A stretch of DNA of 64,000 nucleotides from Limnochorda pilosa. GTDB lineage: Bacteria; Bacillota; Limnochordia; Limnochordales; Limnochordaceae. The notes beneath the pieces are model-generated. The model was not told the DNA's origin. It saw only the letters and a program-made list of their open reading frames with translations, and made no database searches. The DNA is taken from assembly GCF_001544015.1 (NCBI RefSeq), contig NZ_AP014924.1, positions 3,658,001 through 3,722,000 of the forward strand, written 5' to 3'. The position numbers and the translations under genes are program-made. Shown piece after piece: positions 52,973-61,100 of this stretch (the stretch's first letter is position 1; each line of letters starts with the position of its first letter).

Positions 52973-53016
52973 GCCCATGAAATGGGCGTAGATGAAGCCC
53001 CGGCTGTAACCGGGGC
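52973..53016. repeat. Tandem hairpins resembling an IS200/IS605 end
   Basis: GCCCAT-GAA-ATGGGC (52973-52987), then a TAGATGAA spacer, then GCCCCGG-CTGTAA-CCGGGGC (52997-53016). A GAAGCCCC...GGGGC hairpin is typical of IS200/IS605 right ends and of their omega-RNA scaffold. No tnpA or tnpB gene is nearby, so this would be a relic. Confidence 0.4.
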
Positions 53017-53079
53017 GTGGGTGGCCTGCCCTGCAGAACGGTACGAATGTCGCACCCAGCCGCCGGGTCGAATCTCTGG

Positions 53080-53361
53080 CTACCCCAGCCTCGCCCTCAC
53101 CCGCTTCGCTGCCTCGCGTGCCGTGGCGAGGTAGGCCCGCTCGTCGCCCCAGGGGTCGAGGTAGCGGGCGAGGGGGCTTGCGGGGTGAAGGAGGTCGAGG
53201 GCTCGCCCGAGGTCCCTCTCGAGCCTCGCCAGGCGCCGGGCCTCCCTCTCCCCCTCGTGGGGCATGAGGTCCACCTCGCCCAGCATCCGGGCCCACCGCA
53301 GCTCAGTCGAGGCATCCTCCACCGGGTCAGGGGACCAGCCAGCCATGGCCATCACCACCAT
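53080..53361 (-). CDS. Hypothetical helical protein
   Basis: About 93 residues from ATG 53361. The centre is a charged helix (GEREARRLARLERDLGRALDLL) and the C-terminus another (AYLATAREAAKRVRARLG), separated by SPLARYLDPWGDE. No known family. It follows a terminator (53421-53447), so it should have its own promoter. A perfect 10-bp inverted repeat (53357-53384) covers its start codon. No clear ribosome site; the start is uncertain. Confidence 0.45.
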   Translation of the reverse strand: MVVMAMAGWSPDPVEDASTELRWARMLGEVDLMPHEGEREARRLARLERDLGRALDLLHPASPLARYLDPWGDERAYLATAREAAKRVRARLG

Positions 53362-53384
53362 GGTTCGTGGTAGTGAACCATGGT
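53357..53384. promoter_or_regulatory. Perfect 10-bp inverted repeat, putative operator
   Basis: ACCATGGTTC, 8-base spacer, GAACCATGGT. Each arm also contains the palindrome CCATGG. It overlaps the proposed start of the hypothetical gene; the 18-base centre-to-centre distance is compatible with binding of a dimeric regulator on one face of the helix. Confidence 0.45.
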
Positions 53385-53420
53385 TCTCTACTACTTGCCT
53401 CATCCCCTGCTGGTGGATGC

Positions 53421-53447
53421 AAGAAAGCCGACCCCAGGAGGGTCGGC
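53421..53447 (-). terminator. Intrinsic terminator after the zinc-ribbon gene
   Basis: On the minus strand GCCGACCC / GGGTCGGC, perfect 8-bp stem with a TCCTG loop, followed by TTTCTT. It ends the methyltransferase-nuclease/zinc-ribbon transcript 26 bases after the stop. Confidence 0.75.
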
Positions 53448-53472
53448 CCTGTCCGATATCCACCCCCGAGGG

Positions 53473-53676
53473 CTACATCGGGCCGCCCGGGTGAACCTTC
53501 ATCTCGGCGTATCCGCACTCATCGCACACCAGCGGCCTGAAGATACCGAGCACCTTGCCGTCGACCTTGACGAGCGGTTCCCTTGACCTGCGCTTCTCCT
53601 CGTCGGTTCGGTCGGGGAACCAGTCGATCCAGGTCTGGACCATCGTTCCCTTGCCACACTTGGGGCAATCTGCCAT
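53473..53676 (-). CDS. Small zinc-ribbon protein
   Basis: 67 residues with two CxxC pairs, CPKCGKG at residues 4-10 and CDECGYAEM at about 51-59, separated by a charged segment (DRTDEEKRRSREP). GAGGAGG precedes the ATG by 9 bases. It lies 83 bp after the methyltransferase-nuclease gene on the same strand and before a terminator, so it is probably part of that transcript. Role unknown: nucleic-acid binding or an accessory to the restriction enzyme are possibilities (inference). Confidence 0.65.
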   Translation of the reverse strand: MADCPKCGKGTMVQTWIDWFPDRTDEEKRRSREPLVKVDGKVLGIFRPLVCDECGYAEMKVHPGGPM

Positions 53677-53759
53677 CTGTTATCGCCTCCTCGGGAGGAT
53701 TTGACCGTGGTCGCTCTGCAACCCAGGTACGTTGACACGCTCTTCGACGGCCGAGGCCG

Positions 53760-55214
53760 TCACATCCCGAGCTGCCCCTGCTCGACCGGCCGGTCCTTAC
53801 TCGCTCGCTTCGCCCGTTGGAAAGTTGCCTCGGCAAGACGAGGGAACTCGAGCCGCGCGTGGCCCGCGAGCAGGTCCTCGATAGTGAGGATCTGGATCCT
53901 CGGGTATCGCTTCCCCGGCAAGGAGGGAGGCTCGTACAAACCTGCTGCTGCTGCCTCCTTCACCATCGGTTTGGTCGGCGCTTCAAGGGTGATGAAGGCA
54001 CCGATCGGGGCCTTCTCTCGCTCGAGCACACCCTTCAGGTCACGGATCTGCGAAGCTGTGACGTTGCCGCTCTTCACCTGGACGATGATGGTCTTCGCCT
54101 TCCCGGAGCCATCATCAAAGAAGTTGATGTAACCATCGATCCCGGTGTCGGCGCCCTTCTTCTTGTCGTGCGCTGGCCTGGCGTCGATCAGGCCAAGGGC
54201 CCACCACTCGAACTGGAAACGGCCATCCTTCTCGTCAAGCAGGGCCCGGGCATCTTCGACGGTGGTCGGCGCACCTAAGACCTCGTAGGGTGACAGCTCC
54301 TCGCTGAACGCGTCATGGAGTCGGTGCTTCATCAAGGCAATGGCAAGGTGGGTGATGTCGATCCCGATCCAGCGACGGTTCAACCGTTCGGCCACCGCGA
54401 CCGCGGTGCCGCAACCGCAGAATGGGTCGAGGACCACATCGCCCTCGTTACTGCTGACCTGGATGATACGCTCTAGGAGAGCCTCGGGCTTTTGGGTGGG
54501 GTAGCCCAGCTTCTCTCTGCTAAAGCTCATGATCCACGGGGAGTAGACGTCGGTCCAGACGTCGTCCAGGGCCACGCCCCGCGGGTTCGCGCCACCGCCC
54601 CTCCGCTGGTAGCCCTCAGGGTGGGGCTGATAAGCGGCCTCTTTGTTGAAGACGAACCGGGCCCCCCGCGTGTAGTAGAGGATGGTATCGTGGTTGCGGA
54701 TCCAGTTCGAGGCGCGACTCTTGAAACCGCTTACCCAACCGCTTCGCCAGACGATCTCCCGCCGGAAGCGCTCTGCGCCGAAGACAGCGTCCAGCAGGAG
54801 CTTGATGTAGTGGCTGGCAGTCGGGTCGCAGTGGAGGTAAAGGCTCCCTGTAGGCTTCAGCACTCGGTGAAGCTCCACGAGGCGGATGGACATCATGGTG
54901 AGGTAGGCCATCATATCATTCTGGCCGAGGAAGGCTCTGAGGGCCTGCAGGAGATTGGCCAGGTCCCTAGGCCCCTCGGTCACCACCTCACGGTAGGCCC
55001 TCTCGGATTCGAGCCCCCAATGCCACGTGTCCTCAAAGGCGGTGATTTGTGCCTGAGATGCTTCGCCCGATGGCTCCTTGAAGAGCACGTTGTAGGTGGC
55101 GTTCGAGTTGAACGGCGGGTCGAGGTAGATGAGGTCCACGGACTCGTCTGGGACGTGCTCCCGGAGGATCGTGAGGTTGTCGCCCAGGTAGAACTTGTTC
55201 ACCCAGCCGTCCAT
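53760..55214 (-). CDS. DNA methyltransferase fused to an Mrr-like nuclease domain (single-chain R-M)
   Basis: 484 residues. The N-terminal part is a beta-class N4/N6 methyltransferase: catalytic DPPFNSN at about residues 32-38 and SAM motif DPFCGCGTA at about 266-274, the latter followed by RWIGIDITHLA. After a hinge (QFEWWALGLIDARP) comes a PD-(D/E)xK domain of Mrr type: GIDGYINF near residue 356 and IIVQVKSG near 377 supply the Asp and Q-x-K. Modification and cleavage in one chain is the layout of self-contained restriction-modification enzymes. GGGAGGG lies 9 bases before the ATG. A near-identical specificity block occurs in the methyltransferase at 9918. Confidence 0.88.
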   Translation of the reverse strand: MDGWVNKFYLGDNLTILREHVPDESVDLIYLDPPFNSNATYNVLFKEPSGEASQAQITAFEDTWHWGLESERAYREVVTEGPRDLANLLQALRAFLGQNDMMAYLTMMSIRLVELHRVLKPTGSLYLHCDPTASHYIKLLLDAVFGAERFRREIVWRSGWVSGFKSRASNWIRNHDTILYYTRGARFVFNKEAAYQPHPEGYQRRGGGANPRGVALDDVWTDVYSPWIMSFSREKLGYPTQKPEALLERIIQVSSNEGDVVLDPFCGCGTAVAVAERLNRRWIGIDITHLAIALMKHRLHDAFSEELSPYEVLGAPTTVEDARALLDEKDGRFQFEWWALGLIDARPAHDKKKGADTGIDGYINFFDDGSGKAKTIIVQVKSGNVTASQIRDLKGVLEREKAPIGAFITLEAPTKPMVKEAAAAGLYEPPSLPGKRYPRIQILTIEDLLAGHARLEFPRLAEATFQRAKRASKDRPVEQGQLGM

Positions 55215-55312
55215 CCGTGACCGCCCTCCCGGAGGTAGGAATTGGCTACCGGGGGGCGAATTCCTGTTCCTTGCGGCGGACGAAACGGCCGGTCGGCCGG
55301 GGGGTGATACGG

Positions 55313-56185
55313 GTGAAGCGCGAGCAAGCCGAACAGATCCTGCTCTCCACTTACGACGCTGTCAAGAGCGGCCTGTCGGTCGAGGGTCCCAAACTCGACC
55401 TGAAGCGGCAATGGTGGAAGCTGCGCGGCGACGAGGACGAGTTCGCAAAGGACCTCTGTGCAATAGCTAACTCACCCGGCAACGCCGACGGGGTTATCAT
55501 CCTCGGCCTTGACAAGAGCGGCCAGGCATATGATGCTGGCGTTGAGACGACTGGTCTCGACGAAGCAGACATCCAGTCCAAGGCAAACGCCTTCATTGAA
55601 CCTCGTCTGCGCTGGGAACTGCATGAGTTCCAGATTGAGGGAAAACGCGTAGCCGTCATCGTGATCCCCAGGTCCGACTCGCGCCCGCACGTCGTGCGGA
55701 GGCACCGTGACCGAGAGAACTGCATCTTCATCAGGCGCGGGTCTCAGACGGGGCTGGCCGGACGGCGTGAACTGGACGAGATGTTCGGCAATCGATCGCC
55801 CGTGGCGGAACCAAAGCTCTTCATACACTCGTTCAGCCTGCCCGGGTACCCGACCAACACCGTGACCCTGGATTGCATCCTGATGACCGGGGAGAGTGCC
55901 GTCGTGGTCTCCCGCGGTTCTTGCACCATCAGGTTTCGCGACGAAACCGAGCAGCCTATCCCGATCATCAGGCTCTATAGCCACGACAGAGATGTTCTCA
56001 CCGACCCGAGCGACATCTTCCCAGCTGTCTTTCCCCCGAATAAGGTCATTCGATTCGAGCTGGAGGGCGGGCTGCGGTGGGACTCCTTGCACAAGGGTCA
56101 GCGATCCACGGCTGGCTTCTCTCTCCATGTCTCTCTCGACCGGCTAGAGGGTAGCCCACTTCGGACATCCACGGCTCTCAAGTAA
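55313..56185 (+). CDS. AlbA_2/Schlafen-like putative nucleic-acid-binding protein
   Basis: 290 residues. The N-terminal about 140 residues match the AlbA_2 (divergent AAA_4/Schlafen core) domain: EGPKLDLKRQWWKL, DEFAKDLCAIANSPGNADGVIILGLD, KRVAVIVIPRSDSRPHVVRR and CIFIRRGSQTGLAGRRELDEMF. The C-terminal half is beta-rich and unrecognised. I chose GTG 55313 with GGGGG eight bases upstream; GTG 55304 is also in frame. It is divergent from the methyltransferase-nuclease gene (98 bp apart). Codon use is less GC-biased than in the core genes, suggesting acquired DNA. A defence-associated role is inferred from position only. Confidence 0.75.
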   Translation: MKREQAEQILLSTYDAVKSGLSVEGPKLDLKRQWWKLRGDEDEFAKDLCAIANSPGNADGVIILGLDKSGQAYDAGVETTGLDEADIQSKANAFIEPRLRWELHEFQIEGKRVAVIVIPRSDSRPHVVRRHRDRENCIFIRRGSQTGLAGRRELDEMFGNRSPVAEPKLFIHSFSLPGYPTNTVTLDCILMTGESAVVVSRGSCTIRFRDETEQPIPIIRLYSHDRDVLTDPSDIFPAVFPPNKVIRFELEGGLRWDSLHKGQRSTAGFSLHVSLDRLEGSPLRTSTALK

Positions 56186-56212
56186 GGGACGGCTACCGAA
56201 GCTAACAACTGA

Positions 56213-56232
56213 GCCCCCGGTTCCCCGGGGGC
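56213..56232. terminator. Terminator-like hairpin between convergent genes
   Basis: GCCCCCGG-TTCC-CCGGGGGC, perfect 8-bp stem, between the AlbA_2 gene and the sigma-like gene. No T-run. Confidence 0.5.
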
Positions 56233-56274
56233 CCTCTCCTTGCCGTGCCGAGGGCCTAAGCAATGCTTAGACCC

Positions 56275-57030
56275 CTACCCCGCTGCTACCGAGGCCAGCA
56301 GCTGCCTCCGCCTCTCCCTCTCCCGCCTCGTGTGCCAGGCGTAGAGCCGGTCGAGCCAGCCCTCGTCTTCAAGGTCAATCTACCTGCGGAGCAGGGTGTT
56401 GCTCCTGGGATGCTCCTCGACGATCGCCAGGCCCACCATGATCTCCGGGGCCACGGGGGCGAGCCTCTCCGGGTGGGGGTCGGGGATGGTCTCGGCGAGG
56501 AGGGAGGTGCTCTCCTCCAGCTGGACCTCCATGTCGAGCGGGAGGGGCGAGACGAGGGCGTGCCAGATGGTCTCCACGTCCCCCAGCCTCAGCGTGGGAT
56601 CGAGCCTCACCACCGTGCGGGCGTCGGCCTCCCAGGGCTCGAGGCCAGCCCGCTCGAGCACAGCGGCTACCCGCCCGAGAACGGTCCAGAGGTGCGTGGC
56701 CACCTCCGCGTCGGCGTGGATGGCCCGTCGGATCCCCTGGCGGACCCAGCAGGCGGCGTAGGTGAGGAAGCTCGAGCGGCGGGAGGGGTCGTACTTCTCA
56801 AGCGCCCGAAGGATGCCGATAAAGCCCTCCTGGGCGAGGTCCTGTGCATCCAGCCTGGCTCGTTGGGAGGCGAAGAGCCGGCGGTACGACGTAGCCGCTT
56901 CCCTGTAAACGAAGCCTGCGCAGGACTCGATGAGCCGGACGGTGGCGCCCTCGTCTCCCTGCTTGGCCAGGGCAGCGAGATGGATCTGCTCTTCCCTGGG
57001 CACAGCGCGCGGGCGAATGGTCTGGTGCAT
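56275..57030 (-). pseudogene. Sigma-70 region 2-like gene with an in-frame TAG
   Basis: From ATG 57030 (GAGGTG five bases upstream) 216 residues are read to a TAG at 56380-56382. Residues about 60-105 are a clear sigma-70 region 2: DAQDLAQEGFIGILRALEKYD, SFLTYAACWVRQGIRRAI. The rest lacks a recognisable region 4. After the TAG the same frame stays open for 34 more codons (starting IDLEDEGWLDRLYAWHTRRE, basic and helical) to a second TAG at 56275-56277. Either a nonsense mutation cut the protein short, or the TAG is the true end. Other genes here show no sign of TAG reassignment. Phage- or element-type sigma is possible. Confidence 0.6.
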
Positions 57031-57085
57031 GCTAGCACCTCGATTGGGAGGAGAGTAGGGCGTTGGGTCGCGGGGCTTGCTGCCG

Positions 57086-57262
57086 TTATTCTACCGCATC
57101 ATCGAGCCCCTGGGGCTCACTCAGGGGCTCTGCGTCGCGAGGTTCTGGCTTGCGGGGGAAGCGGGTAACCCACACCCACCAGGTGGGGAGATCCTTGTCT
57201 AGCAGGCGGTAGTGAGGATCCCCTTGCTTTCGTGGCTCGGGCTCTCGCCGGATGACCTTCAT
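57086..57262 (-). CDS. Small hypothetical protein upstream of the sigma-like gene
   Basis: 58 residues from ATG 57262, with AAGGGGGTGG a few bases upstream. It is charged and tryptophan-containing (MKVIRREPEPRKQGD; LPTWWVWVTRFPRKPEP), ending in an acidic tail (GLDDAVE). It is on the same strand as the sigma-like gene, 55 bp ahead, so they may form one transcript. No family recognised. Confidence 0.45.
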   Translation of the reverse strand: MKVIRREPEPRKQGDPHYRLLDKDLPTWWVWVTRFPRKPEPRDAEPLSEPQGLDDAVE

Positions 57263-57459
57263 GCCGCCACCCCCTTGCCAACATTCTACCGGTTCTCGCC
57301 ACTCCCAGCAACTGAGCCGGAGCTACGCGACGGGAGGCCCTGTACCGTCCGGGCCACGGGCTCGGGCCGATGGTCTTCGAACTCAAAGGAGCATTACAGG
57401 AAATCCCTACGAGGTGCCGAAACAATGTGATGGAGCATCCTACCAAGGGGGACGGGTTC

Positions 57460-57897
57460 ATGCAGAACTGGCTTCCGTGGATCATCGGCCTTGCGGTCGC
57501 GGCGCTGATCGTCGTCCCCATGGCGACGTACAATCCGCCTACGGAGACGGGCGTCGTCCTGACGGGGAGGGTCATCGAGGCCTCAGGCGAGCCGCTGCGA
57601 GCGAGGGTGGAGGCATGGCAGGCTTGGGAGCATAGTTACGGCTCACCTGTCAACTACTGGAAGATACCCAACTGGCGCATGCCCGTTGCGACAACGGACG
57701 CAGGCGGGTACTTCCGGCTGGAGGACCTGATCGACTACCCGGAGATGAAAAGCCATGAGTACTACATCGTGATCGCCCCGGACCGGCCGGGATATGCGCA
57801 CACGGGCTACTACCTTGACCTCACCAAGCACCAGGAAGGCGAGGTCATTGACTGGGGTACGATCGCTGTCAATCGGGATGCGTCTTCCGGGCGCTGA
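57460..57897 (+). CDS. Membrane-anchored protein with a carboxypeptidase-regulatory-like Ig domain
   Basis: 145 residues from ATG 57460 (AAGGGGGA seven bases upstream). An N-terminal membrane segment (WIIGLAVAALIVVPMA, residues about 6-21) is followed by a beta-sandwich of the CarboxypepD_reg/transthyretin type: VVLTGRVIEASGEPLRARVEAW, then TTDAGGYFRLEDL and YYIVIAPDRPGYAHTGYYLDL. Probably exposed on the outside. Function unknown. It is followed 259 bp later by the large repeat protein on the same strand. Confidence 0.65.
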   Translation: MQNWLPWIIGLAVAALIVVPMATYNPPTETGVVLTGRVIEASGEPLRARVEAWQAWEHSYGSPVNYWKIPNWRMPVATTDAGGYFRLEDLIDYPEMKSHEYYIVIAPDRPGYAHTGYYLDLTKHQEGEVIDWGTIAVNRDASSGR

Positions 57898-58156
57898 CCG
57901 CGCGGCGCAAGCTTCCCGGGACCCTGCGGACCGGACGCTCGTAACGGGCGAGCAGTTCTTCATGCTTCTCGAGCGCGCTCGCCCGACCCGGGGCCACCGG
58001 GGTTACCCTCCTACAGCGGTCCCTCCCTCGCACTACAGGAATCCTGCAGGAACGATGGCCTTGAGGCAGAACTTACCATCGTAAGGAACCTTGGGGCTAC
58101 TGCGCCCGTCTCTCGACGGAACCGCCGCTGGGTTGGGGCCTCAGGGGGGATCGGCG

Positions 58157-61100
58157 GTGAAGCAGCGCTCAGGCTGGCAGGCAACTCGCGCGTCCAGGTC
58201 TCTTGCAAGCGGTCTGATCATCGGCCTCCTCTGCACGCTGGCCCCATGGGTGGCTCTGGCCGCCACTTTCACCGTGGACTCACTCGCGGACAGCCACGAT
58301 CATACGCCCGGCGACGGGTCATGCGCCGATCAGTCAGGCGCGTGCACGCTTCGGGCGGCCATCGAAGACGCGAGCACCAACGGGGAGCCCGACACCATCC
58401 TCTTCGCCATCGACGGGGTCATTAGCCTCGTCCTCGGCCCCATTGAGCTTCTGGAAGGCGCGACGACCATCGCAGGGGCGGACGGTCGCGTCACGGTCGA
58501 CGGGTCCGGGAATCCGCAGGATACGGATAACTTCCTGATTCGCTCGGACGACAACGTGATCCGAGGGCTTATGGTCCAGAATGCGCGGCGAGACGGCATA
58601 CGCATCGAAGGCGCGCGCAACATCATCGGCGGCAGCGAGCCCGGGCACCGAAACGTCATCAGCCTCAACTCAAGCGCAGGAATCCACATTGATGGTGCTG
58701 GCGCGCTCGACAACGTGATCAGCGGTAACTACATTGGGACGGATCCAACGGGGAGGTTCGCGCGAGGCAACGCCTACTACGGCATCTATGTGCTCCGTGG
58801 TGAGCACACCATCATTGGCGGCGATACCCCATCAGAGCGGAATCTTATCTCGGGCAATGGGGAGTACGGGATCTACATCCTTGAAGCGAACAACAACGTA
58901 GTTAGCGGCAATTACGTAGGGACGGCGATTGATGGTGAAGTCGCCATAGGTAATAGTATAGGCGTCTCTATCGGGGGCTGGTCGACAGGCAACGTGGTTG
59001 GCGGCGACACGCCTGCAGAGCGGAACCTTGTCTCGGGAAACGGGAAAGGAATCGAGATCGGGCAACCTGGAGCTGCTGATAATGTGGTGATCGGTAACCT
59101 TATAGGCACGGACGTGAGCGGGACACGTGCGCTCGGCAACTCTACTGGTGTGGTCATCGTATCCGGCGCGACGTCCAACACAATTGGAGGTACGTCGGCC
59201 AGCGTCCGTAACGTGATCTCGGGCAACGTCTCGAGCGGAGTACAGATCGTGAGCAGCGGCACGACTGGTAACGCTGTCATCGGGAACTACATCGGAACCG
59301 ACATCTCGGGCACTGTGGCCCTGGGCAACGGCCGTGACGGTGTTTCTCTGGAATACGGCACTCACGACAACATTGTCGGTGGGGAGAACCCAGGGGCGGG
59401 TAACGTCATCGCGTCCAACCAAGGGGCTGGCGTGCGGCTACTCCAGTCCACGAGCAACGTCGTCGCAGGCAACCGCATCGGTACCGACGCGAACGGCTCC
59501 AAGGCACTTGGCAACGGCCATGGGATCCTGCTTGAAAGCGCTGCCGCAGCCAACGTCATAGGTGGAGATACGCCTGAGTCCGGCAATCTCATCGCCTTTA
59601 ACGGAACCGGCATCACCATGACGGGGTCAAGTACCAGGTTCAACAAGATCCGCTATAACAGCATGCGGGAGAACTCGGGGCCGGGCATCGTGATTTCCAA
59701 TGGTGCTCAGGATGGCATATCACCGCCAACGATTCATAGCGCCGATCTCACGATGGTCGTCGGCACGGCCGCCTCGGGTGGGATGACCATTGATCTCTAC
59801 CTCGCCGACGGCGACCCTTCAGGTGCCGGTGAGGGCGAGACATTCGTGACAACAGGCGTAACTGGCGAGAACGGCGACTTCGCCATTCCCGTTTCGGGCC
59901 TGTCAGCAGACGATGTACTGACGGCTACCGCGACCGACGCCTCGGGCAATACTTCGGCCTTCGCCCTCAACGTGGAAGTCAACGTCCCTCCCGTGGCCCA
60001 GGCTGGTCCAGATCAACTTGTACTGGTTGGCCAAGCAATGCAGCTTGACGGATCGGGGTCCCATGACCCGGACGGCGATTCGCTCTCGTATTCCTGGTCT
60101 TTCGTTTCGAAGCCTCCTTCCAGCGGGGCTGCCCTGGCCGACCCCTTCGCGCAGGCGCCGACTTTCGTCCCCGATGTCGCAGGAGAGTACCGGGTGGAGT
60201 TGGTCGTGGACGACGGCCACGGAGAAACTGACCGAGATGAGGTGACCGTCACCGCCAACACTCCGCCGGTGGCGGATGTGGGGCCTGATCAGCGTGTGCT
60301 GCCGGGGACAACGGTGCAGCTCGAGGGGTCTGGCTCCACTGACCCAGACGGGGACCCCCTCGCCTACGGGTGGGAGTTCGTCTTCAGGCCAGCGGGAAGC
60401 GAGGCGGTGCTGGCTGGCGCGAGTACGCCCACGGCCAGCTTCGTGGCCGATGTGGCGGGAGTTTACACCGTCCGGCTGACGGTGGACGACGGGCGTGGAG
60501 GGACTGCCCAGGACGAGGTCACCATCACCGCCAACACGCCGCCCGTAGCGAACGCGGGGCCGGGCCGTATCGTGCTCTTGGGTTCCACCGTACAGCTTGA
60601 CGGCTCAGGGTCACATGATCCTGACGGGGACCAGCTGAGCTACCGCTGGACTCTGGTATCGGCCCCGAGCGGAAGCTCCGCTGCCTTGTCCGACCCGGCC
60701 TTGCCAGCGCCGACCTTCGACGCCGATGTGGCTGGGGCTTACGTACTGGAACTGGTTGTGACGGACAGCAGGGACGAGACGGGCGTGGATCAGGTGACCA
60801 TCACGGCCAACACCCGGCCACTGGCCGATGCAGGATTGGACCAGCGAGTTCTGCCAGGAACAACGGTCCATCTCGACGGATCCGGCTCCAGTGACCCCGA
60901 CGGGGATCCGCTGGTTTATGAATGGGGGTTCGTCTCCAGACCCTTGGGGAGTGAGGCGGCGCTCGCTGGCGCCTCGACCTCCACGGCCAGCTTCGTGGCC
61001 GATACGGCAGGGGTCTATGCCGTGCGGCTGACCGTAGAGGACGGTCGGGGCGCGAACGACCAGGACGAGGTCACCATCACCGCCAACACGCCGCCCCTGG

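Larger units (their letters stand above)
52534..53079. other. Gene-free stretch beside tRNA-Lys, rich in hairpins
   Basis: No coding sequence I can support in 546 bases. It contains two back-to-back perfect hairpins (52564-52616) and two more at 52973-53016; both sets are listed separately. The tRNA-Lys promoter must lie in the left part on the minus strand, but I cannot place it with confidence. Confidence 0.6.
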
